From positions 226,379 through 290,378 of the forward strand of contig NZ_JAHXNL010000003.1 in NCBI RefSeq assembly GCF_023148685.1: a stretch of 64,000 nt of DNA. Reading direction: 5' to 3'. Of this stretch, positions 7,941 to 15,096 are shown piece after piece (the stretch's first letter is position 1; the number at the start of each line of letters is the position of its first letter). Under the pieces are notes generated by a model, which did not search any database, was not told the DNA's origin, and worked only from the letters and a program-made list of their open reading frames with translations. The position numbers and the translations under genes are program-made. The DNA comes from Georgenia sp. EYE_87 (GTDB lineage Bacteria; Actinomycetota; Actinomycetes; Actinomycetales; Actinomycetaceae).

Positions 7941-9113
7941 TCAGACGGTCGCCACGGCCCCCTGCCCCGCGGCGACCGCCCCCGGCCCGGCGGCCCCGTC
8001 GTCGTACCGGCGCTGCCAGGCCCCCTCCACGCTGGCGCGGACGAACCCCATGCGCTCGTTGATGGCCAGCATGTGGTGGTTCTCCCCGGCGTTCCAGGTG
8101 TGGATCCGGCGCGCCTCGGGCTGGACCCCGACGAGCAGCTGCAGGTTCGCGGCCTTGACGAGCAGGCCGAGCCGCCGTCCGCGGTGCTCGCCGTGGACGA
8201 GCGTGTTGTGCTGGAAGACGACGTCGCGGCGGCCCTGCGGCAGCACCATCTGGGTGAACGCCACGAGCTCGCCGTCCGGCACGTGCTCGACGGCGCTGAG
8301 CACGTAGCGGCGCCCCTCGCGCGCGAGGTCCTCGTCCGCGTCCCGGACCCGCTGCGCGTCCCAGACCTCCTCCCGGAAGTCGAGGCCCCCCAGAGGCACG
8401 TCGACGCTCATCCGGCGCTGCAGCTCGGCGAGGGCGTCCAGCCAGCGCTCCGGGGTGCGGTCGCACCACTGCACGACCCGGTAGTCGGGGCCGGCGGCGG
8501 CCTGCGCGTCGGCCCGCCAGGCGGCCACCGCGGCCGGGTCCACGGGCAGGTGCAGCGTGGACTGCCGCTCGCCCTGCTCGAGGGTGAAGCCGTGCGAGCG
8601 GGCGAAGCGGGCGGCGGCGTCGCGGGCGGGGATGCGGCCGACGCCGGTGGGCGCCACCACCGCCTGCTCGCCCTCGGCCGCCTCGGCCGCGTGCGAGGTC
8701 CAGGTGGTCACGGCGCTCCGGCCGGCGGCGCGGAGGCGCTCCTCAGCGGAACGCCACAGGGCGGTGCCGACGCCCTGGCGCCGGGCGGACGGCCGGACGA
8801 CGACCTCCACCTCGGCGAGGTGGCGGTTGTCGGTGCGTGGGAGCGCGAGCCAGGCGTAGCCGAGGACGTGGCGGACGTCCGGCCGCGAGGCGGCTCCGGC
8901 GTCGTCCCGGACGGCGACGAGGAGCGTCTTCGTCGCGTGCCGCTGCTCGGCGAGGTCGGCGACGAGGGTGGCCGGCGGGTCGGCGAAGTCGTCGTGGCCG
9001 AGGGGGTCGAGCATGGCCTCCGCGAAGATCTCGTGCCACGCCAGGACGGCGGGCGACGGCGGCGCGTCGGCGGCCGGCGGCCTCGGCACCTCGACGATCC
9101 GGACCTCTTCCAT
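7941..9113 (-). CDS. Double-GNAT acetyltransferase (mycothiol synthase-like)
   Basis: A 390-residue protein with two tandem GNAT domains. The acetyl-CoA motif of the first is RRQGVGTA (residues 111-118); that of the second is HRGRRLGLLVKAANL in the C-terminal half, followed by NHHMLAINERMGF. The arrangement and length resemble MshD-type mycothiol synthases and related actinobacterial double-GNAT proteins. The start at 9113 (MEEVRIVEVP) is preferred to an upstream ATG because the extra residues (MAGKTWCGPPRR) are not family-like. Substrate is unknown; mycothiol synthase proper is not claimed. Confidence 0.8.
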   Translation of the reverse strand: MEEVRIVEVPRPPAADAPPSPAVLAWHEIFAEAMLDPLGHDDFADPPATLVADLAEQRHATKTLLVAVRDDAGAASRPDVRHVLGYAWLALPRTDNRHLAEVEVVVRPSARRQGVGTALWRSAEERLRAAGRSAVTTWTSHAAEAAEGEQAVVAPTGVGRIPARDAAARFARSHGFTLEQGERQSTLHLPVDPAAVAAWRADAQAAAGPDYRVVQWCDRTPERWLDALAELQRRMSVDVPLGGLDFREEVWDAQRVRDADEDLAREGRRYVLSAVEHVPDGELVAFTQMVLPQGRRDVVFQHNTLVHGEHRGRRLGLLVKAANLQLLVGVQPEARRIHTWNAGENHHMLAINERMGFVRASVEGAWQRRYDDGAAGPGAVAAGQGAVATV

Positions 9114-9227
9114 GCGGCGAGGATCGCACCGCCGCGGCGGCCCGCACCACGTTTTTCCCGCCACCCGGGGGCCCGGGCCGCGTCACGGGTCAGGGAGATT
9201 CCCGCCCCCGGCCCGCCGCGTGACGTC

Positions 9228-10286
9228 TCAGGAGGGGCCGACCGGCCGCAGCCGGACCACCAGCCCGCGGTGGTCGCTGTCGCCGCGGTCGACGATCCGG
9301 CCGGCGGTCACCTCGTACCGCTCGGCGTCGACGAGGACGTGGTCGATGGCCGTGCCGAGGAGGGCGGGCAGCTGCGCCGGCCAGGTGGCCAGGCCGCCGA
9401 CGCCGGCCTCCACCGCGCCGTCGGCGCAGCGCCCCAGGTCCTGCATCGGCCCGTGGTCCAGGGTGGTGTTGAGGTCGCCCGCCAGGATCATCCCGTCGGG
9501 CCCGCGGCTGCCGCACAGCTCCATGACGGCCTCGATGTCGACCAGCCACTGGGCGTGGGTGTCCCGCAGGGGCGGCATGGCGTGGACGCCCACCAGCACC
9601 GGCCCGACGCCGGACGCCGGCTCAGCGCGCACGGCTCCGCGCTCGGTGGCGGGGCCCGTGACCTGCACGTACTCGCCGAGCGTGGTCGAGACGAGCAGCG
9701 CGGTGGAGCCGGTGTCCCCGATGCCCTCCGGCCCGCCGGTGGCCATGAACACCTGGAACGTCTCGTCCTCGCCCGCTAGCCGGGACGCGACGTCCTGGGC
9801 GAGCTCGGCCGAGGTCTCGCTCAGCACGAGGACGTCCGCACCGGTGTCCTCCGCCGTCGTGGCCAGGTCGCCCGCGCCGGTGCGCCCCTCCCGGGTGTTG
9901 TAGGCGACGAGGGTGAGGGTGCCGTCGCCCGGGTCGGCGGGGCGCAGGCCGCGGTCCGCGGCGAGCTCGGCGGGGTTGGACAGGCCGCGATCCACCAGCA
10001 CCCAGCCGTGCGCCCCGGCGACGACGGCGAGCACGACCCCCAGCAGCAGGGTCCGGGTCCCGCCGTGGAACCACCTGCGTCGGACCGCGCCGACCACCAG
10101 CACGACAGCCGCGACGACGGCGAAAGCGACCGCGAGCAGGGCCCGTAGTGCGAACAGCTGCGCGAGGGGGTACGTCGTGGTGAGCCCGGCCCAGTCGGGA
10201 TTCACGCGGGCGAGCCACTCGGGGTTGAGCGTGAGCACCGCGGCCGCGCCCAGCACCAGGACGAGGACCCACCCGATCACGCGCAC
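9228..10286 (-). CDS. Membrane-anchored endonuclease/exonuclease/phosphatase-family protein
   Basis: 352 residues from the GTG at 10286. The N-terminal 120 residues hold three hydrophobic segments (about 4-20, 48-72 and 80-102). The rest is an EEP-fold domain on the outer face: the metal and catalytic residues are visible in VAYNTREG, LSETS, VGVHAMPP, AGDLNTT and the terminal SDHRGLVVRL (D-H pair). This architecture is common in actinobacteria and may act on nucleic acids or phosphoester lipids outside the cell. No ribosome-binding site is obvious at the GTG. Confidence 0.82.
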   Translation of the reverse strand: MRVIGWVLVLVLGAAAVLTLNPEWLARVNPDWAGLTTTYPLAQLFALRALLAVAFAVVAAVVLVVGAVRRRWFHGGTRTLLLGVVLAVVAGAHGWVLVDRGLSNPAELAADRGLRPADPGDGTLTLVAYNTREGRTGAGDLATTAEDTGADVLVLSETSAELAQDVASRLAGEDETFQVFMATGGPEGIGDTGSTALLVSTTLGEYVQVTGPATERGAVRAEPASGVGPVLVGVHAMPPLRDTHAQWLVDIEAVMELCGSRGPDGMILAGDLNTTLDHGPMQDLGRCADGAVEAGVGGLATWPAQLPALLGTAIDHVLVDAERYEVTAGRIVDRGDSDHRGLVVRLRPVGPS

Positions 10287-10349
10287 GCGGTCATTGAAGC
10301 ATCGAGGCGCGTCGGCTCCGGGACGAACGGGCGCCGGCGGGGCACCCGG

Positions 10350-10871
10350 CTACCGCCGCCGCGGCCGCGGGTGGAGGAGCTCGAAGCGCTCGAGCACCAC
10401 GGGCATGTCGGGGGCGAAGGTGCGGCCCACGCGGGCGAGGGCCGCGGTGAAGTAGGCGTCGTGGTCGCGCCGCCACGCCGCGAGCGACCCGTCGCCCTCC
10501 CCTTCGGCGGCGGCGTGCTCGGCGGGCACCTTGTCGAAGGGCACGACGTCGACGGCGACGGTGCGCACGAGCGCCCGCGGCTCTCCGGAGCCGTCGCAGA
10601 CGATCGCGAGGTCACCGGGCTCGGGCAGGGGCTCGCCGTCGGCCTCCCACTCCCAGCGGGCGCTGGAGGTCGCCGTCTTCCTCCCGGCCAGGACCAGGCC
10701 GAGCAGCTCGTCGGCCATCTCGGCGCTGTCGCCGAAGGACCACGCCGGCGGGGTGAGCGACTCCGTGGCACCGACCCCGATGACGGAGGCGAGCCGGGTG
10801 AGCCCGGCGACCTTCCGGGCCTCCGCCCAGAACAGCTCGAGGGCGTCGTCGCTCGGCGCGGTGGTCTCCAT
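10350..10871 (-). CDS. ASCH domain-containing protein
   Basis: 173 residues from the ATG at 10871. The centre carries the ASCH hallmarks: a helix followed by LVLAGRKTATSSARWEWE (the G-K-T/S-A motif), then PEPGDLAIVCDGSGEPRALVRTV, and the C-terminal VVLERFELLH. ASCH proteins are small beta-barrels related to PUA and are thought to bind RNA or modified nucleosides (some are N4-acetylcytidine amidohydrolases). GACACT stands 6 bases before the ATG and may be a -10 of a leaderless mRNA. The very long open frame running upstream of this start is an artefact of GC bias. Confidence 0.82.
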   Translation of the reverse strand: METTAPSDDALELFWAEARKVAGLTRLASVIGVGATESLTPPAWSFGDSAEMADELLGLVLAGRKTATSSARWEWEADGEPLPEPGDLAIVCDGSGEPRALVRTVAVDVVPFDKVPAEHAAAEGEGDGSLAAWRRDHDAYFTAALARVGRTFAPDMPVVLERFELLHPRPRRR

Positions 10872-10921
10872 GGCTGCAGTGTCCCAGGCGCGGCCCCCGT
10901 CCGGGGCCGGGGCGCCCCGGG

Positions 10922-11596
10922 TCAGCCGGCGTACCGCGCCTCGAGGAAGGCCCGGACGTCCCGGAGGGTGTCCATGGAGATCCCGTGGCCGAGCCCGGGG
11001 TAGACGTGAGATGTGAGGTCCGTGTGCTCGGGCAGCCACTCGTCGGAGCGGGCGACGAGGAACGGTGCGATGACCGGGTCGGCGGCCCCGCGTGCGTAGA
11101 GCACGGGCGGACGGCGAGCGGCCAGGACCTCGTCGCCGGGCAGGTCGCCGGGCGCGAGGAAGCCGGAGAGGATGACGACGTGGTGGGCGGCGTCGGGGTC
11201 CTGCCGCAGGACCTGGAGAGCGACCGCGCCGCCCTGGGAGAACCCGAGAAGCCCGACGGCGGACGGGGCCTCGTCGAGCCCGGCCAGCCACTCCCGCACG
11301 GCGGCGGCCGCGGCGTTCGTGCCCTCCTCGCGGAGCCGGTCGGTGGTGGGCGTCTGACGGTGGCCGAGCTCCCCGGCGAGCTCGCCGTCGAGGGGGAACC
11401 ACTCGTACCCGGAGCGGTTGGAGCCCGGGGCGCGCAGCGAGGCGACGACGGCGTCGTCCGGCAGGTGCGGCACGAGGCCGAACAGGTCGCGCTCGTCGGA
11501 GCCGTAGCCGTGGAGGAGGACGAGGAGCGGGCGCCCGGCCCGGCTGCCGGCCGGGGCGGACCACCGGACGGCGTCGTGGTCGATCGTGAGGGACAT
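10922..11596 (-). CDS. Carboxylesterase/phospholipase-family hydrolase
   Basis: 224 residues from the ATG at 11596, with AGGAG 10 bases upstream deciding the start. HGYGSDERDL is the oxyanion loop, the nucleophile is Ser120 in GFSQGG, the Asp is in ARGAADPVIAP and the His in GLGHGIS. This is the standard layout of the cytosolic carboxylesterase/lysophospholipase (YpfH) family. Substrate unknown. It lies between the MFS exporter and the ASCH gene on the same strand, but the gap to the exporter contains a hairpin, so it is probably transcribed separately. Confidence 0.87.
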   Translation of the reverse strand: MSLTIDHDAVRWSAPAGSRAGRPLLVLLHGYGSDERDLFGLVPHLPDDAVVASLRAPGSNRSGYEWFPLDGELAGELGHRQTPTTDRLREEGTNAAAAAVREWLAGLDEAPSAVGLLGFSQGGAVALQVLRQDPDAAHHVVILSGFLAPGDLPGDEVLAARRPPVLYARGAADPVIAPFLVARSDEWLPEHTDLTSHVYPGLGHGISMDTLRDVRAFLEARYAG

Positions 11597-11679
11597 GCGC
11601 GGGGATCTCCTGGTTGCTCGGGAACGGCTCGGCACGGTCGCTGCCGGGCAGGTCAACCATTCCCGACCGCGCAGATATT

Positions 11680-11695
11680 CCGCCGTCACCGGCGG
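11680..11695 (-). terminator. Hairpin after the MFS gene
   Basis: CCGCCG and CGGCGG (6-bp perfect stem, 4-base loop TCAC) begin 10 bases past the stop codon of the leftward MFS gene. There is no U-run, as is common in high-GC genomes, so intrinsic termination is uncertain. Confidence 0.4.
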
Positions 11696-11704
11696 CGTTC
11701 CCGG

Positions 11705-12940
11705 CTACAGCTCCCGCTCCCGGTGGGCGACGGCGAGCAGCGTCGCGCCCGCGAGGACGAACGCGACGACCATCACGCCGCCCATGGCGAGGACCGATCC
11801 GCCCAGCACGCCAGACAGCGGCGCGCCGAGGGCGGCCATGCCGAACTGGGAGGCGCCGATGAGGGCGGCGGCGCTCCCGGCGTCGTGAGTCTGACGCGCC
11901 AGTGCGATGCCCGGGATGGCGGGGATCAGCATGCCGATCGCGCCGATCGTCGGCAGCAGCACCACCAGCAGCGCCCACAGCCTCCCGGGGCCGGTGCCGA
12001 CCGTGAGGGCGACGGCGACGATGCCCACCGCGCCGCCCAGGGCCACGGCGAGCGCGGCGCCCGCGATGCGCGTCCCCCGGGCTCGTCCGAGCAGGAACCC
12101 GGTGACCTGGGTGCCGAGCGTCACGGTCACCGCGCAGACCCCGAACAGCACCCCGAACTGCTGGGCGCTGAGGCCGTAGGTCTCCTGGAAGACGAACGCC
12201 GAGGCGGTGACGTAGGTGAACTGGCCCGCCATCGCCAGGCCGGCGACCAGGACGAGCCCGAGGAAGGTGCGGTCGGCGAGCAGCGTCCGGTAGCTCCGGG
12301 CGGCCGAGCGGGTGCCGCCGCGGCGCCGCAGCTCGGCCGGCAGCGACTCCGGCAGGACGAGCGCCACGAGCACGACGAGCACCGCCGCGAGCGCGGCCAG
12401 CACCACGAACAGCAGCCGCCAGGACCCGACGAGCAGCAGCTGGGAGCCGAGCGCCGGCGCGAGGACGGGCGCCACGCCGACGACGAGCATCAGCCGGGAG
12501 ATCGTGCGCCCGACGGCGATCCCCTCGGAGGTGTCGCGCACGACCGCGAGCGCGATGACCATCCCGGCCGAGCCGAGCAGGCCCTGGAGCAGCCGCAGGG
12601 CCAGGAGGAGGGTCACGTCCCCGGCGGCGGCGATGCCCAGGGAGACGAGGGCGTAGCCGCCGTAGGCGACCATGAGCGGCGCCCGTCGTCCTGCGGCGTC
12701 GGAGAGGGAACCGAGGACGAGCTGGCCGATGGCGATGCCGACGAGCGCCGCGGTCATCGTCAGCTGGACCTGCCCCTGGCTGGCGCCGAACTCGCGAGAG
12801 ATGACGGGGAAGGCGGGCAGGTACAGGTTGATGGTCAGCGGACCGAGGGCGGTGAGGGCGCCGAGCAGCACGACCAGCGGTCCGCTGGTGCGCCGCGCCT
12901 CGCCGGTCATCGCAGCAGCGTACGGGGCGGTCAGGTTCAT
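11705..12940 (-). CDS. MFS multidrug efflux transporter, Bcr/CflA type
   Basis: 411 residues, predominantly hydrophobic, with about 12 membrane segments. The first loop motif is LGSLSDAAGRRAPLM (MFS motif A), and the opening segment ALTALGPLTINLYLPAFPVI with the P-x-L-N-x-Y-L-P-A pattern is diagnostic of the Bcr/CflA drug:H+ antiporter subfamily. Start at the ATG at 12940; an in-frame ATG at 12910 (MTGEARRTSG) would also serve and neither has a strong ribosome-binding site. Probably exports a hydrophobic drug or metabolite; no adjacent regulator. Confidence 0.88.
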   Translation of the reverse strand: MNLTAPYAAAMTGEARRTSGPLVVLLGALTALGPLTINLYLPAFPVISREFGASQGQVQLTMTAALVGIAIGQLVLGSLSDAAGRRAPLMVAYGGYALVSLGIAAAGDVTLLLALRLLQGLLGSAGMVIALAVVRDTSEGIAVGRTISRLMLVVGVAPVLAPALGSQLLLVGSWRLLFVVLAALAAVLVVLVALVLPESLPAELRRRGGTRSAARSYRTLLADRTFLGLVLVAGLAMAGQFTYVTASAFVFQETYGLSAQQFGVLFGVCAVTVTLGTQVTGFLLGRARGTRIAGAALAVALGGAVGIVAVALTVGTGPGRLWALLVVLLPTIGAIGMLIPAIPGIALARQTHDAGSAAALIGASQFGMAALGAPLSGVLGGSVLAMGGVMVVAFVLAGATLLAVAHREREL

Positions 12941-12999
12941 CGAGGGTGCCTGACCCTGGCCGCCCGGACGCGGCTCCGCCGCCCGGCCGCCCGGGCCGA

Positions 13000-13074
13000 C
13001 GCAACGCGATCGGCCGCCCGGGCGGGCGCAACGCCATCGGCCGCCCGGGCGGGCGCAACGCGATCGGCCGCCTG
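13000..13074. repeat. 27-bp tandem repeat, about 2.8 copies
   Basis: Units at 13000-13026, 13027-13053 and a partial one at 13054-13074 share CGCAACGCGATCGGCCGCCC plus GGGCGGG; the second has one substitution (CCATC for CGATC). Each unit contains the palindromes CGATCG and CCGCCCGGGCGG. It lies in the 290-bp gap upstream of the MFS gene, where no gene is supported. Confidence 0.9.
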
Positions 13075-13133
13075 CACCGCTGCGGCGCGAGCCAGCCGAC
13101 CCGCTGGGACGCGAGCCGCCGTCCGCCGCGCTG

Positions 13134-13195
13134 CAACGAGATCGAGGTTCTGGTCAGCGAGAGCGACTCTGGGAACCAGAACCTCGACCTCGTTG
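13134..13195. repeat. Long inverted repeat, copy 1 of a dispersed element
   Basis: Arms at 13134-13154 and 13175-13195 are 21 bp with one mismatch, around a 20-bp loop; the core is CGAGATCGAGGTTCTGGT. The same 21-mer, with one difference, recurs at 44442-44465 in a second hairpin (44420-44461). It lies just after the stop of the small gene 13232-13486 on the minus strand, so it could terminate that transcript, but the sequence identity between two distant copies suggests a repeat family. Confidence 0.85.
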
Positions 13196-13231
13196 GCGCT
13201 GGTCCCCCGGGCAGGGCTCGCGCCGGTCGCC

Positions 13232-13486
13232 TCAGCGGTCGAGCACACCGAGGGACGCCTGCCCGGCCGAGGCACGTGCGGACGCCGCGGCGACCCGCGC
13301 GCGGGCGGCCTCGACGCCCGCGGACCGGGCGCGCAGGTGCCCGGCAAGGCGGGCGCGCAGGCTCGGCCGCCGGACTATGCGGTCCGGCTGCTCACGCAGC
13401 AGGCGCGCCAGCTCGGCGTTGGCGAGGGCCTCGTCCAGACGGATGCGGCCGATCACCTCGTGCGGGTGCCCGACGTAGGGCTCCAT
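13232..13486 (-). CDS. Small hypothetical protein
   Basis: 84 residues from an ATG with a clear AAGGAG 9 bases upstream, which is why I accept it. The N-terminal half (PHEVIGRIRLDEALANAELARLL) is an ordinary amphipathic stretch; the C-terminal half is rich in Ala and Arg and probably helical. No family recognised. It may be co-transcribed with the small membrane protein gene upstream (13579-13788), and a strong inverted repeat follows its stop. Confidence 0.6.
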   Translation of the reverse strand: MEPYVGHPHEVIGRIRLDEALANAELARLLREQPDRIVRRPSLRARLAGHLRARSAGVEAARARVAAASARASAGQASLGVLDR

Positions 13487-13578
13487 GGGGATCTCTCCTT
13501 CGTTCGTGACGTCGTCGTGCAGATCGGGAGTTCTGTGAGGCCGTCAGGCGCGGTGAGGCCGCCGGTACCGTGAGGTCG

Positions 13579-13788
13579 TCAGGCGGCCCGCCGGAGCGTG
13601 GCGGCGTCCTCGAACCGGTCGTCGCCGGGCGCGCCGACGTCGGCCGGGCCGGCACCGCGGAGGCGCGGCGTCGAGGACGGGGCGGTGTCGGCGGAGCGGT
13701 CGTCGGCGCGCCGTGCGCCGGCGACGCTGACTGCGTACCCGGCGTAGGCGAGCACCAGCAGGACCCAGACCATGTGTGCGAGTTCCAT
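13579..13788 (-). CDS. Small single-pass membrane protein
   Basis: 69 residues from the ATG at 13788. Residues 3-22 (LAHMVWVLLVLAYAGYAVSV) are a membrane segment; the rest is a charged, disordered cytoplasmic or extracellular tail. No family recognised. It diverges from the GlxA-like regulator gene and its start lies inside the palindromic control region, so it is a plausible target of that regulator. The ribosome-binding site is weak (CAGGATTCC). Confidence 0.5.
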   Translation of the reverse strand: MELAHMVWVLLVLAYAGYAVSVAGARRADDRSADTAPSSTPRLRGAGPADVGAPGDDRFEDAATLRRAA

Positions 13789-13836
13789 GGCAGGAATCCT
13801 GCTATCGGCGATCGCCTGCCACCAGTGGCAGGAATG
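13787..13836. promoter_or_regulatory. Candidate operator array between the small membrane protein and the GlxA-type regulator
   Basis: CCTGCCACCAGTGGCAGG at 13815-13832 is an 8+8 palindrome with a 2-bp centre. GCAGGAATCCTGC at 13790-13802 is a second palindrome. The direct repeat GGCAGGAAT occurs at 13789-13797 and 13828-13836, and TGCCA appears again near 13858. The cluster sits in the 93-bp divergent gap. I infer that it is the binding region of the adjacent regulator. Confidence 0.5.
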
Positions 13837-13881
13837 CCGGTTCCCATCGATTTTCTGCCAATGTTGTGCGAGGATGGATCC

Positions 13882-14859
13882 GTGATCAGCGACGTGGTGG
13901 TGATCGTCTACGACGGCGTCTCGCCGTTCGAGCTGGGCGTCGTCTGCGAGGCGTGGGGCGTGGACCGCACCGACATGGGTCTGCCGACGTTCGACCTCGC
14001 CGTCGTCACTCCCGAGCCTGGGCAGGTCCGCACGTCGATGGGCTTCGAGCTGCAGGTGCACCACGGCCTGGAGCGCGTGCGGTCGGCCGACCTCGTCGTC
14101 GTCCCGGCAGTGCCGCGCCACGCCCCCGTGCCGTCCGAGGTGCTGGACGCCCTGCGCGAGTCGCACGAGCGGGGCGCCCGCGTCATGTCCGTGTGCTCGG
14201 GTGCGTTCGTGCTCGGCGAGGCGGGCCTTCTGGACGGCCGGCGGTGCACGGCGCACTGGATGCAGACCGACGAGCTCGCGGCCCGCTTCCCCCGCGCCGA
14301 GGTGGTGCCCGAGGTCCTCTACGTCGACGACGACCGGGTCCTCACCAGCGCGGGCACCGCCGCCGGCATCGACGCCAGCCTGTACCTGTGGCGCGAGGAG
14401 TTCGGCGCCGCCGCGGCCAGCCTGGTGGCCCGCCGCATGGTCGTCCCACCCCAGCGCGAGGGCGGTCAGGCCCAGTTCATCGACAACCCCGTGCCCCAGT
14501 GCGACGGCGAGACTCTCGGCCCGGTCCTGACCTGGATCGTCGAGCACCTCCAGGAGGAGCTGCCCGTCGAGGAGCTGGCCGCGCGCTCCGCCATGTCCCC
14601 GCGCACGTTCGCCCGCCGCTTCCGCGCCGAGACCGGGACGACGCCGCACGCCTGGATCACCACCCAGCGCGTGCACCGCGCCGAGCAGCTGCTCGAGCAG
14701 ACCGACCGGTCGGTCGACCAGATCGCCGCCGACGTCGGCTTCCTCAACGCCGCCACGCTGCGCCACCACCTTCGGCGCGTGCGCGGCCTGAGCCCTCAGC
14801 AGTACCGTCGCCGCTTCCGCACCGGCCCCCGGCGCGAGACGGTCCAGGCCGGCGCCTGA
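13882..14859 (+). CDS. GlxA/FtrA-type AraC family transcriptional regulator
   Basis: 325 residues from the GTG at 13882, with AGGA about 10 bases upstream; an ATG at 13861 would add seven residues (MLCEDGS). The N-terminal 190 residues form a DJ-1/PfpI-like domain: VIVYDGVSPFELGVVCEAWG, then VMSVCSGAFVLGEAGLLDGR with the nucleophile-elbow cysteine and HW following. The C-terminal 100 residues are an AraC DNA-binding domain with two helix-turn-helix units (VEELAARSAMSPRTFARRF and VDQIAADVGFLNAATLRHHL). Such regulators usually control small catabolic or stress genes nearby. The divergent palindromes suggest autoregulation. Confidence 0.9.
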   Translation: MISDVVVIVYDGVSPFELGVVCEAWGVDRTDMGLPTFDLAVVTPEPGQVRTSMGFELQVHHGLERVRSADLVVVPAVPRHAPVPSEVLDALRESHERGARVMSVCSGAFVLGEAGLLDGRRCTAHWMQTDELAARFPRAEVVPEVLYVDDDRVLTSAGTAAGIDASLYLWREEFGAAAASLVARRMVVPPQREGGQAQFIDNPVPQCDGETLGPVLTWIVEHLQEELPVEELAARSAMSPRTFARRFRAETGTTPHAWITTQRVHRAEQLLEQTDRSVDQIAADVGFLNAATLRHHLRRVRGLSPQQYRRRFRTGPRRETVQAGA

Positions 14860-15096
14860 CCCGACCCGTGTCCGCGCCCACCTGTCGACCCGAGGTCACC
14901 GGGCGTCGGTCCCTGGGCCCCACTCCTGGTGCCTCTGTGCCACTTCCATCCCGCACGAACAGGCCGGCTGCGTCACAGAGCGGACGGAGGAACAACCGCC
15001 AGACGTGCGTCCTGCACGCCGTTCTTCGTGGGTGAGCCCTCCCTTCCGAGAGGGACCAGAAGAACCGACGGCGCACATCGGTGACAATGGGGGATC

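Noticed and set aside
10350-13136. A 928-codon minus-strand frame spanning the ASCH, esterase and MFS genes
   Set aside because: Only its last 174 codons are a real gene (ASCH protein). The rest overlaps two well-supported genes in another frame.
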